From an uncultured Lachnospiraceae bacterium (GTDB lineage Bacteria; Bacillota; Clostridia; Lachnospirales; Lachnospiraceae), in assembly GCA_910585905.1 (NCBI GenBank), contig CAJUID010000043.1, forward strand, positions 1-23,990: a stretch of DNA of 23,990 nucleotides, read 5' to 3'. Shown in pieces: positions 8,901 to 16,391 of the stretch. The position numbers were made by a program, and so were the translations under genes. The notes under the pieces were generated by a model, which saw only the letters and a list, made by a program, of their open reading frames with translations, was not told the DNA's origin and searched no databases. Numbering within the stretch: the stretch's first letter is position 1; each line of letters starts with the position of its first letter.

Positions 8901-11900
8901 TAGAACTTTTAGAGAAGTTTCTGACATCCGGCAGCCAGAGGGAGGACTTTGCGAAACTGGAGGCATATCCGCTGACGCAGACACAAAATGGAATTTTTGT
9001 AGAATGTGCGGCTAATCCAGGAAGCACAATCTATAATATACCGTTTTTATTCCGTCTTGGGGATGCCGTAGAGATTTCAAGGCTTCAGCAGGCGATTGAG
9101 CAGACAGTAGCTGCCCATCCGTATATTAAGACAACGTTATATATGGATGATGAGGGTGATATCAGGCAGAGGCGGAATGATGATGTTCCGTTTGAAGTTC
9201 CGGTTTTTGACAGCCTTGTTAGGGAGGATTTGGTAAAGCCTTATAATATTCTGGGAGACAGGCTGTTCCGTATCAATCTTTATGATACAACAGATGGAAA
9301 ATTCCTTTTCCTGGAGTTCCACCATATTATCAGTGACGGGACATCGTGTGGGATATTTATCCGTGATGTAAATGAGGCGTACGCAGGACGGATGCCTGCG
9401 GCGGAGCAGTTCTCCGGCTTTGAAGCTGCCCTTTTGGAGCAGGAGGCGCTTGGTGGGGAGGAATACGGCCTTGCGAAAAAGTATTATGATTCTGTCTTTG
9501 CAGGCTGTGATACAGATTTCCTTCCAGTAAAAGATTTTAGGGAAGGGACGCCTGGTGTCGGCATATACCGTCTAACAGCTGCAGCGGATATGGATGCACT
9601 GGTAGGTTTCTGCAGGGATAGGAAAGTTACAATGAATGCCCTGTTTACGGCGGCGTTTGGCTTTGTTACCGGAAGATATGTCTTTAAGGATGAGGCAGTC
9701 TTTACTACAATCTACAATGGAAGGAATGATTCAAGGCTTTCCAGAACGATTAATATGCTAGTTAAGACGCTCCCAGTCTACTGCAATTTGGATGGTGAGC
9801 AGGAAATTGGGGCATATATCAGGGAAACCGGAGAGCAGTTAATGAACAGCATGAATGCAGATATCTATTCTTTTGCGGAGATTAGCAGGGAATATGGAAT
9901 TAAGGCTGACATTATGTTCGCTTTTCAGGGAGATGATTTCCGGTTTGAGGATATTGCAGGTGAGAGAGCCGTTTTAGAGGAACTGGCATTAGATACAGCG
10001 AAAGCTCCTTTGTCAATTGATGTCACGGTAGATGAGGACGGAATCCACTATCTTGCGGAATACAGGAGTGACATGTATGAGGAGAGCACAGTTGCAGGTA
10101 TGGTGGACAGCTTTGCCCAGGTAATCCGTGAATTTGTAAAGAAAAGATATTTAAAAGAAGTCTGCATGGTAACAGAAAAAGCGCGTGTCAAGCTTGATAG
10201 TTTTAATGAGACAGATTTCCCAGTGGAGCAGACGACAGCAAATATTTTGTTTGAGCGCCAGGTGTTGAATCACCCGGATAAGACGGCCGTGATTGCTTGT
10301 GGAGAAAAGCTTACATTCTTTAAGTTGAATGAAAATGCAAATAAGATTGCAAACCGTCTTTTGGAAAAGGGAATAGCAATAGAAGAGATGGTAGGTGTAA
10401 TGTTGCCTAGGACGGTAGGCGTATACGCAGCAAGACAGGGGATTATGAAGGCGGGAGGTGCATTCCTGCCAATTGATCCTGAGTATCCAGATGAGCGGAT
10501 TAGTTATATTCTGGAAGATTCTGGTGCCCGGTTTGTGATTATGCCGGAGAAACTGAAGAGGGAGCGCGCTACCCTGATCAGGCAGATGAAAGCAGAAGTT
10601 CTCGTGTTGGAGGAACTTTTGTTAGATGGCGGCAATACAGAAAACCCGCATGTAGATATAAAACCGGAAAATCTGTGCTATTGCATTTATACATCTGGTT
10701 CCACTGGAAAACCAAAAGGTGTGATGATTGAGCATAGAAACCTTATTAATTATGTAGATGATAATAAGTATAATGTTGAGGTACAGTCTTATAGCAAAAA
10801 TGCCACGGTATCACTGGCATTTGCGGCAATTACGTTTGATGTATCCATTTTAGAGGAATGTATTCCGCTTTACCACGGGATTACAGTCTGTATGGCAAAC
10901 GAGGAGGAAATCCATAATCCGCTTGCGCTTAGGGATCTGATTTTGGAAAATGGGGTAGATATGCTGACATGTACACCATCATTCTTGATAAATATTATTG
11001 ATATGCCAGAACTAATGGATGCCCTGTCACAGATTAAAGTGTTTAATGTGGGTGCCGAGGCATTTCCAGATGCGCTCTATGATAAGATTATGGCACTTGG
11101 CACAAAGGCGCAGGTATTTAATGGATACGGGCCTACCGAGACTACGATTGGCTGCGCGTTTGATGAGATGACAGGGGAGAAGGTTACGATTGGAAAACCA
11201 ATGGCAAATATTAAAATGTTTATGATTGATAAACACCGCAATCTTCTTCCGGCAGGAGTTCCAGGGGAACTTCTGATTGTCGGAAATGGCGTCGGCAGGG
11301 GATATGTCGGCAAACCGGAAATGACGGCAGACAAATTTATCACATTTGAGGGAAAGAAGGCTTATCGGAGCGGCGACCTGGCAAAATGGAATCATGCTGG
11401 CAAAATTGAATTTATGGGGCGCATGGATAATCAGGTAAAGCTTAGGGGACTGCGTGTAGAGCTGGATGAGATTGAAAATGTAATGAATCAGTATCCTACG
11501 ATTAAGTCAAGTGTTGTCCTGGTAAAAGAGAAAGATTCTATTCAGTTCCTATGTGGTTACTTTGTGGCGGAGAGCCGGATTGAGCGTGAAAAGCTGACCT
11601 CTTTTATGCAGAAATACCTGACGCCGTACATGGTACCAAGCGTCCTGATGCAGCTTGACGAATTGCCTCTGACAAATAATGGCAAAGTAGACAAACGTGC
11701 GCTGCCAGAGCCGGAATATGAGACAGAAAACCGGAACTATGTAGAGCCAAAGACAGAGCTGCAGCGCAAACTATGTGGGATTTTTGAAATGGCTCTTGGC
11801 ATAGATAAGATTGGCATAGAGGATGATTTCTTTGAGAATGGCGGGACATCGCTTTCTGCCTCCAAGGTGGCAATGAAGTGCATGAGCGCAGGGATATCGG

Positions 11901-13201
11901 TTGCATATGCAGATGTATTTGATTATAAGACGCCGCTTGCGCTGGAACGCCATATTTTGGAGTTGGGGGGAAAGACTGCAGAAGAAAATAGTTCCGTGGA
12001 AGAGAAAGATCCTATTGTAGCTGGTGATTCACTAGTACAAGTATTGAGCAGGAACCGCATAGAATATGTAAGTGGTATAAAGAAGGCTCCGCTTGGCGAT
12101 ATTCTTCTTACCGGTGCGACTGGATTTCTTGGGGCACATATTTTACAGACTGTGATAGAGCAGACGGATGCTTCCGTATATTGTCTTGTGCGGAAAGGTA
12201 AACAGGCATCTATGGAGGCAAGGCTTAAGAGTATGCTCGTTTACTACTTCAGCAATCCATATGAAGAGCTATTTGGAAACCGGATTATCTTATTGGAGGG
12301 CGATATTACAGATACCCCGGTTGTAGATGGGCTGGAGCAGTATCCATTTGAAAGGGTGATTAACTGTGCGGCCTGCGTCAAACATTTTTCAGCGGATGAC
12401 ACGCTGGAGCAGGTAAATTACCAGGGCGTGAAGAATTTAATCTGGCTTTGCAAAAAGAGCAAGAGGGAATTGATTCAGATTTCTACGGTAAGCATTGCCG
12501 GTGAGAATGTCAGGGAAGAATTTCCGCCGGAAAAGAAGCTGCATGAGGATGAGTTGTATTTTGGGCAGAGGCTCAGCAATAAATATATTGATACAAAGTT
12601 CCGTGCTGAGAAGGCAGTGTTGGAGGCAGTGGCAGAAGGAATGAAAGGGAAGGTGATTCGGGTTGGGAATCTTATGAGCCGTGTGAGTGACGGGGAGTTC
12701 CAAATTAATTCAGTTACAAACGGTTTTATGCGGACTCTGCGCGGCTATGCAGCGCTCGGAAAGTTTCCGGTGTCCCAGTTGGATATGCCTGCAGAATTTT
12801 CACCGATTGACTCAACTGCAGAAGCGATTGTAAAACTTGCTGCGGTAGAGGGTGGTTATAGTGTATTCCATGCCTACAGCAGTTATATGATTCAGATGGC
12901 TGATGTTGTTGAGCAGATGAATGTCTCAGGGATTCCGATTGAAATCGTGAGCGATGAGCAGTTCCAGAAATGTCTTATGTGTGCATTGGAGGATGAGGGC
13001 AAAAACAGCCTGATTTCGGGGTTGATCGCATATCTTTCCAGTGACACGGAGGATAGTGCCATCTATATTGATGCAGACAATAGCTTTACGACAAAAGCGC
13101 TCTACAGACTGGGATTTAAGTGGCCAATGCCGGATAAGGAGTATCTTTTAAATGCCCTTGCAGCTTTGGAGACATTAGGATTTTTTGATGGGAAGATATG
13201 A
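4265..13201 (+). CDS. Three-module non-ribosomal peptide synthetase with terminal reductase (A-T-C-A-T-C-A-T-R)
   Basis: This single 2978-residue protein should assemble a three-unit chain and release it reductively. Domains in order: A1 (1-460), T1 (S507 in GGDSI), C1 (555-980, HHLIFDG at 680-686), A2 (980-1455, TSGSTG at 1137), T2 (S1516 in GLTSI), C2 (1565-1975, HHIISDG at 1686-1692), A3 (1976-2475, TSGSTG at 2143), T3 (S2529 in GGTSL) and a thioester reductase R (2600-2978). All carrier serines and condensation histidines are present. There is no starter condensation, epimerisation, methylation or thioesterase domain. NADPH-dependent R domains release a C-terminal aldehyde, which may be reduced further or cyclise. 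The frame is intact over 8.9 kb. A GGGGG-type ribosome binding site lies ten bases before the ATG. The gene overlaps or abuts the MATE exporter gene, so export is likely coupled to synthesis. The product itself is inferred, not known. Confidence 0.95.
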   Translation: MNFLETFLSQVEKFSDHIAIVDYNGARSTTYQELYELSGRIAAKLSGSGNITGKAVMVCMDRRMEYIAAEIGIMMAGAAFVPVLPEYPEQRISYIQNDCGAEVVIDAAWMEGIETYEQVKAHAALDTDRALIIYTSGSTGRPKGIVHSAASFYQACKRIRGAVGINEGTVMAATAQMSFVVLIMEYYSVLCSGGCIHILAEEVRKDVRLIEEYFLKHSITCSFISPQLLRYFKYRGTTLKTVLTGSERVSMLSGDGYDLYNAYGMSETASLVLSYQVKSPMENTPIGKPADGIEVFLYDNEGREVPDGEEGEICVKGILADCYLNMEKQSEEAFRKQEDGTVLVHTGDIGKRLPDGNIVYVNRRDWMVKINGQRVETGEIEIRMAEVDGVENAVVKAFVDENGQNYLCGYYVSGMHVASEQIRSHLKQALPDYMVPRFLKRLDSLPKNVNGKLDRMALLPPGISEYKAEYKEPENEIQKRICLGFEEVLHCGSVGREDDFFKLGGDSINVLKLAEYLDGLQVTPEIVLLGRTPEKIAKQLDRNVHGALQKCTEEREIYPLSDSQMGVYLECVNDPLGTMYNIPMCCELPGDLDRERFKQAVAKAIAMHPAFGVMIALQDGTPVMKLCPERFEAKVEERETDDIEAAKKDFVRPFRLEEEPLYRLALYYGKNRTYFLFDVHHLIFDGTSVKVFLDEISLLYKGEEPKAEEISLLDVSVCEESAKRTPEYQAAQEYFAKVLGDAEPGEAVLKDFKKQDAGFASNTLMMSLGEEITCMAVEQFAKEKGISANTLFLGAFAYALGKYSGENKSLFCTVNNGRHSARISESVGMFVRTLPIFQSWDETVSVENYLKKFQTDFYETMGHDCISFGELAQQYGIASDILFVYQGDMLNGLTIEGKQYPSESLPTGDVQADISVMVMKRQEGYEVSLEYRKDLYRQETARGLQKMFLQVLKGMLSCGTLNQIPLSSELDLQILDSFNRTEVPFDRDSTVVDFFREKASLVPENIAVVYADRAYTYKQLDEITDRIAAYVAGLGIGREQVVSVLVPRCEFMAIASLGVSKAGAAYQPLDPTYPKERLGFMVQDADAKLLIADEGLMPLLSGYTGKVLLTKDIKNLPKADVIPEPPKPEDLFILLYTSGSTGVPKGCMLEHRNIATFCQWYRDYYGLSEESKVAAYASYGFDANMMDMYPAFITGAASYIIKESMRLDLNALSKYFGEQGITHVFMTTQIGRAFATSMRNESLKHLVMGGEALTPFEPEGSTTYHNIYGPTECTVNVTAYEISEYEEDLPIGKAISNVKLYILDSCGRRVPVGVPGELCIAGRQVSRGYLNRPDKTEEAYSDNPFCDREDYRRIYHTGDIVRFRQDGAVQFIGRRDGQVKVRGFRIELTEVEEVIRRFEGIQDATVVAFDEPSGGKYIVAYVVSDRPVDVEVMNRFIEETKPPYMVPAVTMQIDKIPLNQNQKVDKRALPVPERKQEEIVPPQGEAQKKIFECIAEVIGHREFGAKTDIYKAGLTSIGAVKLNVLLADVFEGAVIRNKDLKENNTIELLEKFLTSGSQREDFAKLEAYPLTQTQNGIFVECAANPGSTIYNIPFLFRLGDAVEISRLQQAIEQTVAAHPYIKTTLYMDDEGDIRQRRNDDVPFEVPVFDSLVREDLVKPYNILGDRLFRINLYDTTDGKFLFLEFHHIISDGTSCGIFIRDVNEAYAGRMPAAEQFSGFEAALLEQEALGGEEYGLAKKYYDSVFAGCDTDFLPVKDFREGTPGVGIYRLTAAADMDALVGFCRDRKVTMNALFTAAFGFVTGRYVFKDEAVFTTIYNGRNDSRLSRTINMLVKTLPVYCNLDGEQEIGAYIRETGEQLMNSMNADIYSFAEISREYGIKADIMFAFQGDDFRFEDIAGERAVLEELALDTAKAPLSIDVTVDEDGIHYLAEYRSDMYEESTVAGMVDSFAQVIREFVKKRYLKEVCMVTEKARVKLDSFNETDFPVEQTTANILFERQVLNHPDKTAVIACGEKLTFFKLNENANKIANRLLEKGIAIEEMVGVMLPRTVGVYAARQGIMKAGGAFLPIDPEYPDERISYILEDSGARFVIMPEKLKRERATLIRQMKAEVLVLEELLLDGGNTENPHVDIKPENLCYCIYTSGSTGKPKGVMIEHRNLINYVDDNKYNVEVQSYSKNATVSLAFAAITFDVSILEECIPLYHGITVCMANEEEIHNPLALRDLILENGVDMLTCTPSFLINIIDMPELMDALSQIKVFNVGAEAFPDALYDKIMALGTKAQVFNGYGPTETTIGCAFDEMTGEKVTIGKPMANIKMFMIDKHRNLLPAGVPGELLIVGNGVGRGYVGKPEMTADKFITFEGKKAYRSGDLAKWNHAGKIEFMGRMDNQVKLRGLRVELDEIENVMNQYPTIKSSVVLVKEKDSIQFLCGYFVAESRIEREKLTSFMQKYLTPYMVPSVLMQLDELPLTNNGKVDKRALPEPEYETENRNYVEPKTELQRKLCGIFEMALGIDKIGIEDDFFENGGTSLSASKVAMKCMSAGISVAYADVFDYKTPLALERHILELGGKTAEENSSVEEKDPIVAGDSLVQVLSRNRIEYVSGIKKAPLGDILLTGATGFLGAHILQTVIEQTDASVYCLVRKGKQASMEARLKSMLVYYFSNPYEELFGNRIILLEGDITDTPVVDGLEQYPFERVINCAACVKHFSADDTLEQVNYQGVKNLIWLCKKSKRELIQISTVSIAGENVREEFPPEKKLHEDELYFGQRLSNKYIDTKFRAEKAVLEAVAEGMKGKVIRVGNLMSRVSDGEFQINSVTNGFMRTLRGYAALGKFPVSQLDMPAEFSPIDSTAEAIVKLAAVEGGYSVFHAYSSYMIQMADVVEQMNVSGIPIEIVSDEQFQKCLMCALEDEGKNSLISGLIAYLSSDTEDSAIYIDADNSFTTKALYRLGFKWPMPDKEYLLNALAALETLGFFDGKI
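5929..8935 (+). other. NRPS module 2, C1-A2-T2
   Basis: This is the first extension module. C1 carries the full HHxxxDG catalytic motif (680-686). A2 has TSGSTG (1137-1142), NIYGPTE (1266-1272) and the conserved Asp235 equivalent in GFDANMMD. Its hand-read pocket is D-A-M-F-V-G-I-V-N, which suggests an L-alpha-amino acid with a hydrophobic side chain, but I know no exact match. T2 has S1516 in GLTSI, a less common variant of the GGxS motif. Confidence 0.6.
8950..11970 (+). other. NRPS module 3, C2-A3-T3
   Basis: This is the second extension module, which adds the residue that becomes the aldehyde. C2 has HHIISDG (1686-1692). A3 has TSGSTG (2143-2148), NGYGPTE (2286-2292) and the conserved Asp in TFDVSILEE. 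Its hand-read pocket is D-V-L-T-N-G-G-I-G, which I cannot match to a known specificity. T3 has S2529 in GGTSLSA. This residue would define the P1 side chain if the product is a protease-inhibiting aldehyde. Confidence 0.6.
12062..13198 (+). other. NRPS terminal thioester reductase domain (R)
   Basis: This is an extended short-chain dehydrogenase domain that cleaves the T3 thioester with NAD(P)H. The dinucleotide-binding loop is TGATGFLG (2616-2623). The catalytic Tyr-Lys pair is Y2774 and K2778 in KYIDTKFRAEK, and ISTVS near 2742 supplies the Ser/Thr. It is full length and replaces the usual thioesterase. Whether it stops at the aldehyde (two electrons) or continues to the alcohol cannot be read from the sequence. 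Confidence 0.8.
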
Positions 13202-13202
13202 T

Positions 13203-14972
13203 ATGGAAAGAAATGCACATTTAATTAACAAAAAAATACATCAGTATATCTTACCAGGTATCTTGATGACAGTGGCAATGCAGCTTGGAAATGTTGTTGA
13301 CGGCATGATTGTGGGAAATATCTTGGGGCCGGATGCGATGGCGGCAATTGAGATTTCCATGCCAGTGCTTTTGGTTCTCCAGATGCCGGCAATGACGCTT
13401 GCCCTGGGAGGCGCGGCGGAGGCTGCTGTGCTTCTTGGAAAAAGGGAGGCGAATGAGGCAGATGGCGTGTTTACAGCGTCTTTGGTGGCGGGGCTTGCCC
13501 TGTCGCTTGCCTTTGCCTTGATGACGCCATTTTTGCCGGGGATTCTGTCAACGGCGCTTGCCGGAAATGATACGCTTGCTGCTTTGGCGAAGCCGTATAT
13601 GGCGGTAAATTTTGCTGGAATCCCAATTTTGACGGCGGCCATTATCTTTTGCTATTTTATGAATGCAGATAACCATCCACAGTTAGGAAGCGCGCTGTTT
13701 ATTATTGCAAATGTGATAAACCTTGCCTTAGATTTTTTATTTTTGCACGTATTCCAGCTTGGCATGGCGGGCAGTGCCCTTGCGACAGTGATCGGATATC
13801 TGGCAGGTATGGTTACGATTGTGTATTATTTTAATTCAAAGCACAGGATGCTGCATTTTAGAAGGCCGGATGGCAGACTGCTGCAGCATGCTGCTGCAGC
13901 GGCAAAGGCGGGGATTCCAAGTGCTGCTTTTACGCTGATGTCTGCACTAAAATCAGTTATTATCAATTCTGCGATTGTGCGGTTTCTGGGGAATGATTGC
14001 ATGGCGGTGTATTCTGTCTGCGCGAATGCAGTGTTGATTGCGGAGCTGTGTGTGGGAGGCATTATTGGATTGGTACAGAATATCGCGGGTATTCTGTTTG
14101 GCGAGAGGGATTATTACGGGATTCGGATGTTATGCAGGCGCGTCGTTACATATAGCTATGCAGCAATTGTAATACTGCTTGGGCTTTTTCTGGCTTTTCC
14201 AGATGTGATAGCCGGGCTTTTTGGGATCAGGCATGGGGAGTTAGCCCAGACAAGCAGTATGGCGCTTAGGATTTTTGCATGTAGTTTTCCTTTTTATGTG
14301 TACAATAAGTTCCTGATGTCCTATTATCAGACAATCCTGCAGCCGGGACTGTCAACAGTAATCACGGTGCTGCAGGGTTTTGCAGCAATTGTCCCTCTCA
14401 CGCTGGCAGGCATGTATTTTTGGGGGCTAGACGGAGTGTGCGAAGCTGCGGTGGTCAGTGAGGCACTTACAGTTGTGCTTGGCATCTGTTACCGGAAGTG
14501 GGGGCAGAAAAAGGGAAAATTTCCTGGGAAGGACAGATATATGCTGCCTTCAATAGGAGATGAGATTTTTCTTGATTATTCCATCGAAAACAGCCTGGAT
14601 GATGTTGTGAAATTAAGTGAAGAACTCATTTGCTTTTGCAGTGAAAATAATATTGCGGAAAAGGAAGCGAAAACACTTGGGCTGGCATTGGAGGAGATTG
14701 CTGCGAATATTGTGAAGTATGGATACCATGGAGACCGAAAAAATTATATTGATATCAGTTTTACGATACAGGATGGCAGGTATATTTTAAGAATCAGGGA
14801 TGATGGAATTCCGTTTAATCCGCTTGAACATAAAATAAGCTATGATACTCCGTTGATTGGTGGGATTGGCCTGGTTAAAAAAATGGTGTCGGATTTTCAG
14901 TATATGAGAGTGCTGAATATGAATAATACGGTTATAGAGTTAAATATGAAATCAAAGTCAGAAAGCCAATAG
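13203..14972 (+). CDS. MATE-family exporter fused to an RsbW-like serine kinase/ATPase domain
   Basis: Residues 1-435 form a MATE (multidrug and toxin extrusion) transporter with about twelve membrane segments, the usual full length of that family. After a short basic linker, residues 455-583 are a GHKL ATPase of the RsbW/SpoIIAB type: N-box ALEEIAANIVKYGY (about 495-508), G1 box RDDGIPFNP (D533-F538) and G2 box GGIGLVKK (553-560). Lone RsbW-like proteins phosphorylate anti-anti-sigma proteins and bind sigma factors; tethering one to a drug exporter is unusual. The ATG at 13203 follows the NRPS stop by one base and has GGGAAG seven bases upstream. An in-frame ATG at 13188, inside the NRPS gene, is the alternative start. 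Either way translation is coupled, so the natural cargo is probably the NRPS product or an intermediate. What the ATPase domain acts on is unknown. Confidence 0.9.
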   Translation: MERNAHLINKKIHQYILPGILMTVAMQLGNVVDGMIVGNILGPDAMAAIEISMPVLLVLQMPAMTLALGGAAEAAVLLGKREANEADGVFTASLVAGLALSLAFALMTPFLPGILSTALAGNDTLAALAKPYMAVNFAGIPILTAAIIFCYFMNADNHPQLGSALFIIANVINLALDFLFLHVFQLGMAGSALATVIGYLAGMVTIVYYFNSKHRMLHFRRPDGRLLQHAAAAAKAGIPSAAFTLMSALKSVIINSAIVRFLGNDCMAVYSVCANAVLIAELCVGGIIGLVQNIAGILFGERDYYGIRMLCRRVVTYSYAAIVILLGLFLAFPDVIAGLFGIRHGELAQTSSMALRIFACSFPFYVYNKFLMSYYQTILQPGLSTVITVLQGFAAIVPLTLAGMYFWGLDGVCEAAVVSEALTVVLGICYRKWGQKKGKFPGKDRYMLPSIGDEIFLDYSIENSLDDVVKLSEELICFCSENNIAEKEAKTLGLALEEIAANIVKYGYHGDRKNYIDISFTIQDGRYILRIRDDGIPFNPLEHKISYDTPLIGGIGLVKKMVSDFQYMRVLNMNNTVIELNMKSKSESQ

Positions 14973-14989
14973 TATCATTATTATAATTT

Positions 14990-15057
14990 TTATTCTCGCG
15001 TAAGCAACGAGCCAAACGCAATGCTTGCAAGGAACTGAAAGTTCCTTTGCACTTGGC
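14990..15057 (+). repeat. Intergenic repeat element, copy A
   Basis: This 68-nt element matches the minus strand of 23743-23810 without gaps, with about 12 differences (about 80% identity). Its core is a strong hairpin, TGCAAGGAACT (15026-15036) with AGTTCCTTTGCA (15040-15051), with one bulged T. An outer GAGCCAA (15009-15015)/TTGGCTC (15053-15059) pairing is specific to this copy. TATAAT lies just upstream at 14982-14987, as it does in copy B, but no -35 is seen here. A short T run at 15070-15073 might let this copy act as a first terminator for the exporter gene. Confidence 0.6.
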
Positions 15058-15096
15058 TCTGGGAATGCTTTTTGTTTGGGGAACCGCAAGAGTATT

Positions 15097-15138
15097 AAAC
15101 TGGGGAAACAGTAAGTTGTGCTGTTTCCCCAGTTTTGT
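15097..15138. terminator. Bidirectional terminator between the convergent MATE and FN3 genes
   Basis: A perfect 15-bp stem, AAACTGGGGAAACAG (15097-15111) with CTGTTTCCCCAGTTT (15121-15135), surrounds a 9-nt loop. It lies between the plus-strand exporter gene ending at 14972 and the minus-strand gene ending at 15152, so it can serve both transcripts. Confidence 0.85.
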
Positions 15139-15151
15139 AATGTCTGTCTAT

Positions 15152-16273
15152 TTAATGGTAATATTCTCCATTAGTTTGTACTGTTCCGGTATTTGTGATC
15201 AAATTTACTTTTAAATAGCAGGTTAGCCGATTGTAACTTAAATCATAAAGCGATAAATCGTATTTTTCTTTTATAACTGCCGGATGCGGAAAGGCTTTGC
15301 CCTCCTCGCTTTCAAAGCGAAGGTAGATTTTGCCTTCCGGTTTTAAAATAACTGCTTCTTCTGAGAAAGTTTTCCATTCTTTTCCGTCCAGACTATAAAA
15401 GTATTTAAATTGTACACTTCCTCCAGTTTGTGACCAGCAGGATGCGTCCCAAACATATTTAGAATTTAAAATTGCATCTGCATTTCCTTTTTCGCTTGTC
15501 AGCAGGATATCAAGTGAAGTTATGGACTCTGCTTGTGGCGTCAATACATTTACCTGGAATTTCCCTTCTGAATTTACAGCGGATAACAGCATTGGTCTGG
15601 AAAATTTACCATATATTTTTTTGCCGTTCAATATTTTGAACGCCCTTACCTTGTAATAGTATGAAGACTGGTAGGTTACTTTTTTGTCTACATAGATGTT
15701 AGATCCAAAATTGCTCTTAGTCTGTTTGACAGATGCAATTTTCTTAAAGTCCTTTTTTGATTTGCTCCGATAAATTTCATAGGTATCAGGCTTCATGCCT
15801 TGCCAGTAGCCAGCATGAAACAGCAGTCTGATAGAATCCGGTGTTGTAACAGCATCACAATGTAAATATGCATCCCAATCTGCCTGGCCGACACCTACAT
15901 AGGCGAAACAGAAGTCTGTTATTTCTTGTTTTGTTTTCTTCCCTTTTTTGGAAAAGGATATGATATCATATCTGTATTTCTTTTTATAATCTGCCTTGTT
16001 GGTTAGGGATGCCTGAGTTGATGGCAGTGTAGCGATTTTTTTTGCCTTTGACCACTTATCTTCTTTTATCTGTTCTGAACGGTACACTTTGTAGCCGTCA
16101 GACCCTTTTTGTTTATTCCAACTGATTTTTACATCTGTTTTTGTTTTGACTGTTACGGATAGGTTCATATTTTTGTATTTTGGCGCAGCTTTGGCATCTG
16201 CCGTTATAGTCAGGCCGCTAAGCAGGATTGCCGCCAGAAAGGTAAAAAGAACATTTCTAATTTGTGATTTCAT
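15152..16273 (-). CDS. Secreted fibronectin type III-like protein
   Basis: This 373-residue protein begins with a clear Sec signal peptide: basic start, hydrophobic core LFTFLAAILLSGL, and a likely cut after ADA at residue 27. Two FN3-like beta-sandwich domains follow, about 34-118 (VKISWNKQKGSDGYKVYRS) and 132-235 (PDTYEIYRS, SSYYYKVRAF). A distinct C-terminal beta-rich region (about 240-373) contains aromatic stretches such as FKYFYSLDGKEWK. There is no transmembrane anchor, sortase motif or catalytic motif that I recognise, so it is probably released or held in the wall by binding. GGAGG lies eight bases before the ATG. It may help in adhesion or glycan binding, as FN3 proteins often do, but that is inference. 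It is not obviously linked to the NRPS system. Confidence 0.85.
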   Translation of the reverse strand: MKSQIRNVLFTFLAAILLSGLTITADAKAAPKYKNMNLSVTVKTKTDVKISWNKQKGSDGYKVYRSEQIKEDKWSKAKKIATLPSTQASLTNKADYKKKYRYDIISFSKKGKKTKQEITDFCFAYVGVGQADWDAYLHCDAVTTPDSIRLLFHAGYWQGMKPDTYEIYRSKSKKDFKKIASVKQTKSNFGSNIYVDKKVTYQSSYYYKVRAFKILNGKKIYGKFSRPMLLSAVNSEGKFQVNVLTPQAESITSLDILLTSEKGNADAILNSKYVWDASCWSQTGGSVQFKYFYSLDGKEWKTFSEEAVILKPEGKIYLRFESEEGKAFPHPAVIKEKYDLSLYDLSYNRLTCYLKVNLITNTGTVQTNGEYYH

Positions 16274-16346
16274 AAGGATCGCCTCCTCTGCGTTTTAATT
16301 GCTACTCTTAAAAACTGTAGATACAATAATTTCTTTACGGTTCTTT

Positions 16347-16391
16347 AGTATAGCGCAAAATTATTAAGATTTGGTGCTAAAAATATTAAGA
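16347..16391 (-). promoter_or_regulatory. Promoter and tandem operator-like repeats of the secreted FN3 gene
   Basis: On the minus strand a -10 hexamer TATACT (16352-16347) has no good -35. In its place stands TCTTAATA (16369-16362), and an identical copy lies at 16391-16384, exactly 22 bp away, or about two DNA turns. The upstream copy is also half of an inverted repeat, TTAAGA-AA-TCTTAA (16386-16399). Direct repeats in place of a -35 are typical of promoters that need a response-regulator-type activator. The regulator is not identified. Confidence 0.4.

Noticed and set aside
11027..11395. Minus-strand open frames of 122 and 88 codons inside the NRPS gene
   Set aside because: They are shadows of the A3 adenylation domain, with no ribosome binding site and no recognisable protein.
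13870..13910. GCTGCAGC-rich palindromic run inside the MATE gene
   Set aside because: It encodes the normal Leu-Gln-His-Ala stretch of a transporter loop, so it is explained by Ala/Leu codon use.
14990..15057. Possibility that the duplicated hairpin element is a tRNA or tRNA fragment
   Set aside because: It has no cloverleaf, no T-loop consensus and no CCA-adjacent acceptor stem; the conserved pairing is one hairpin.
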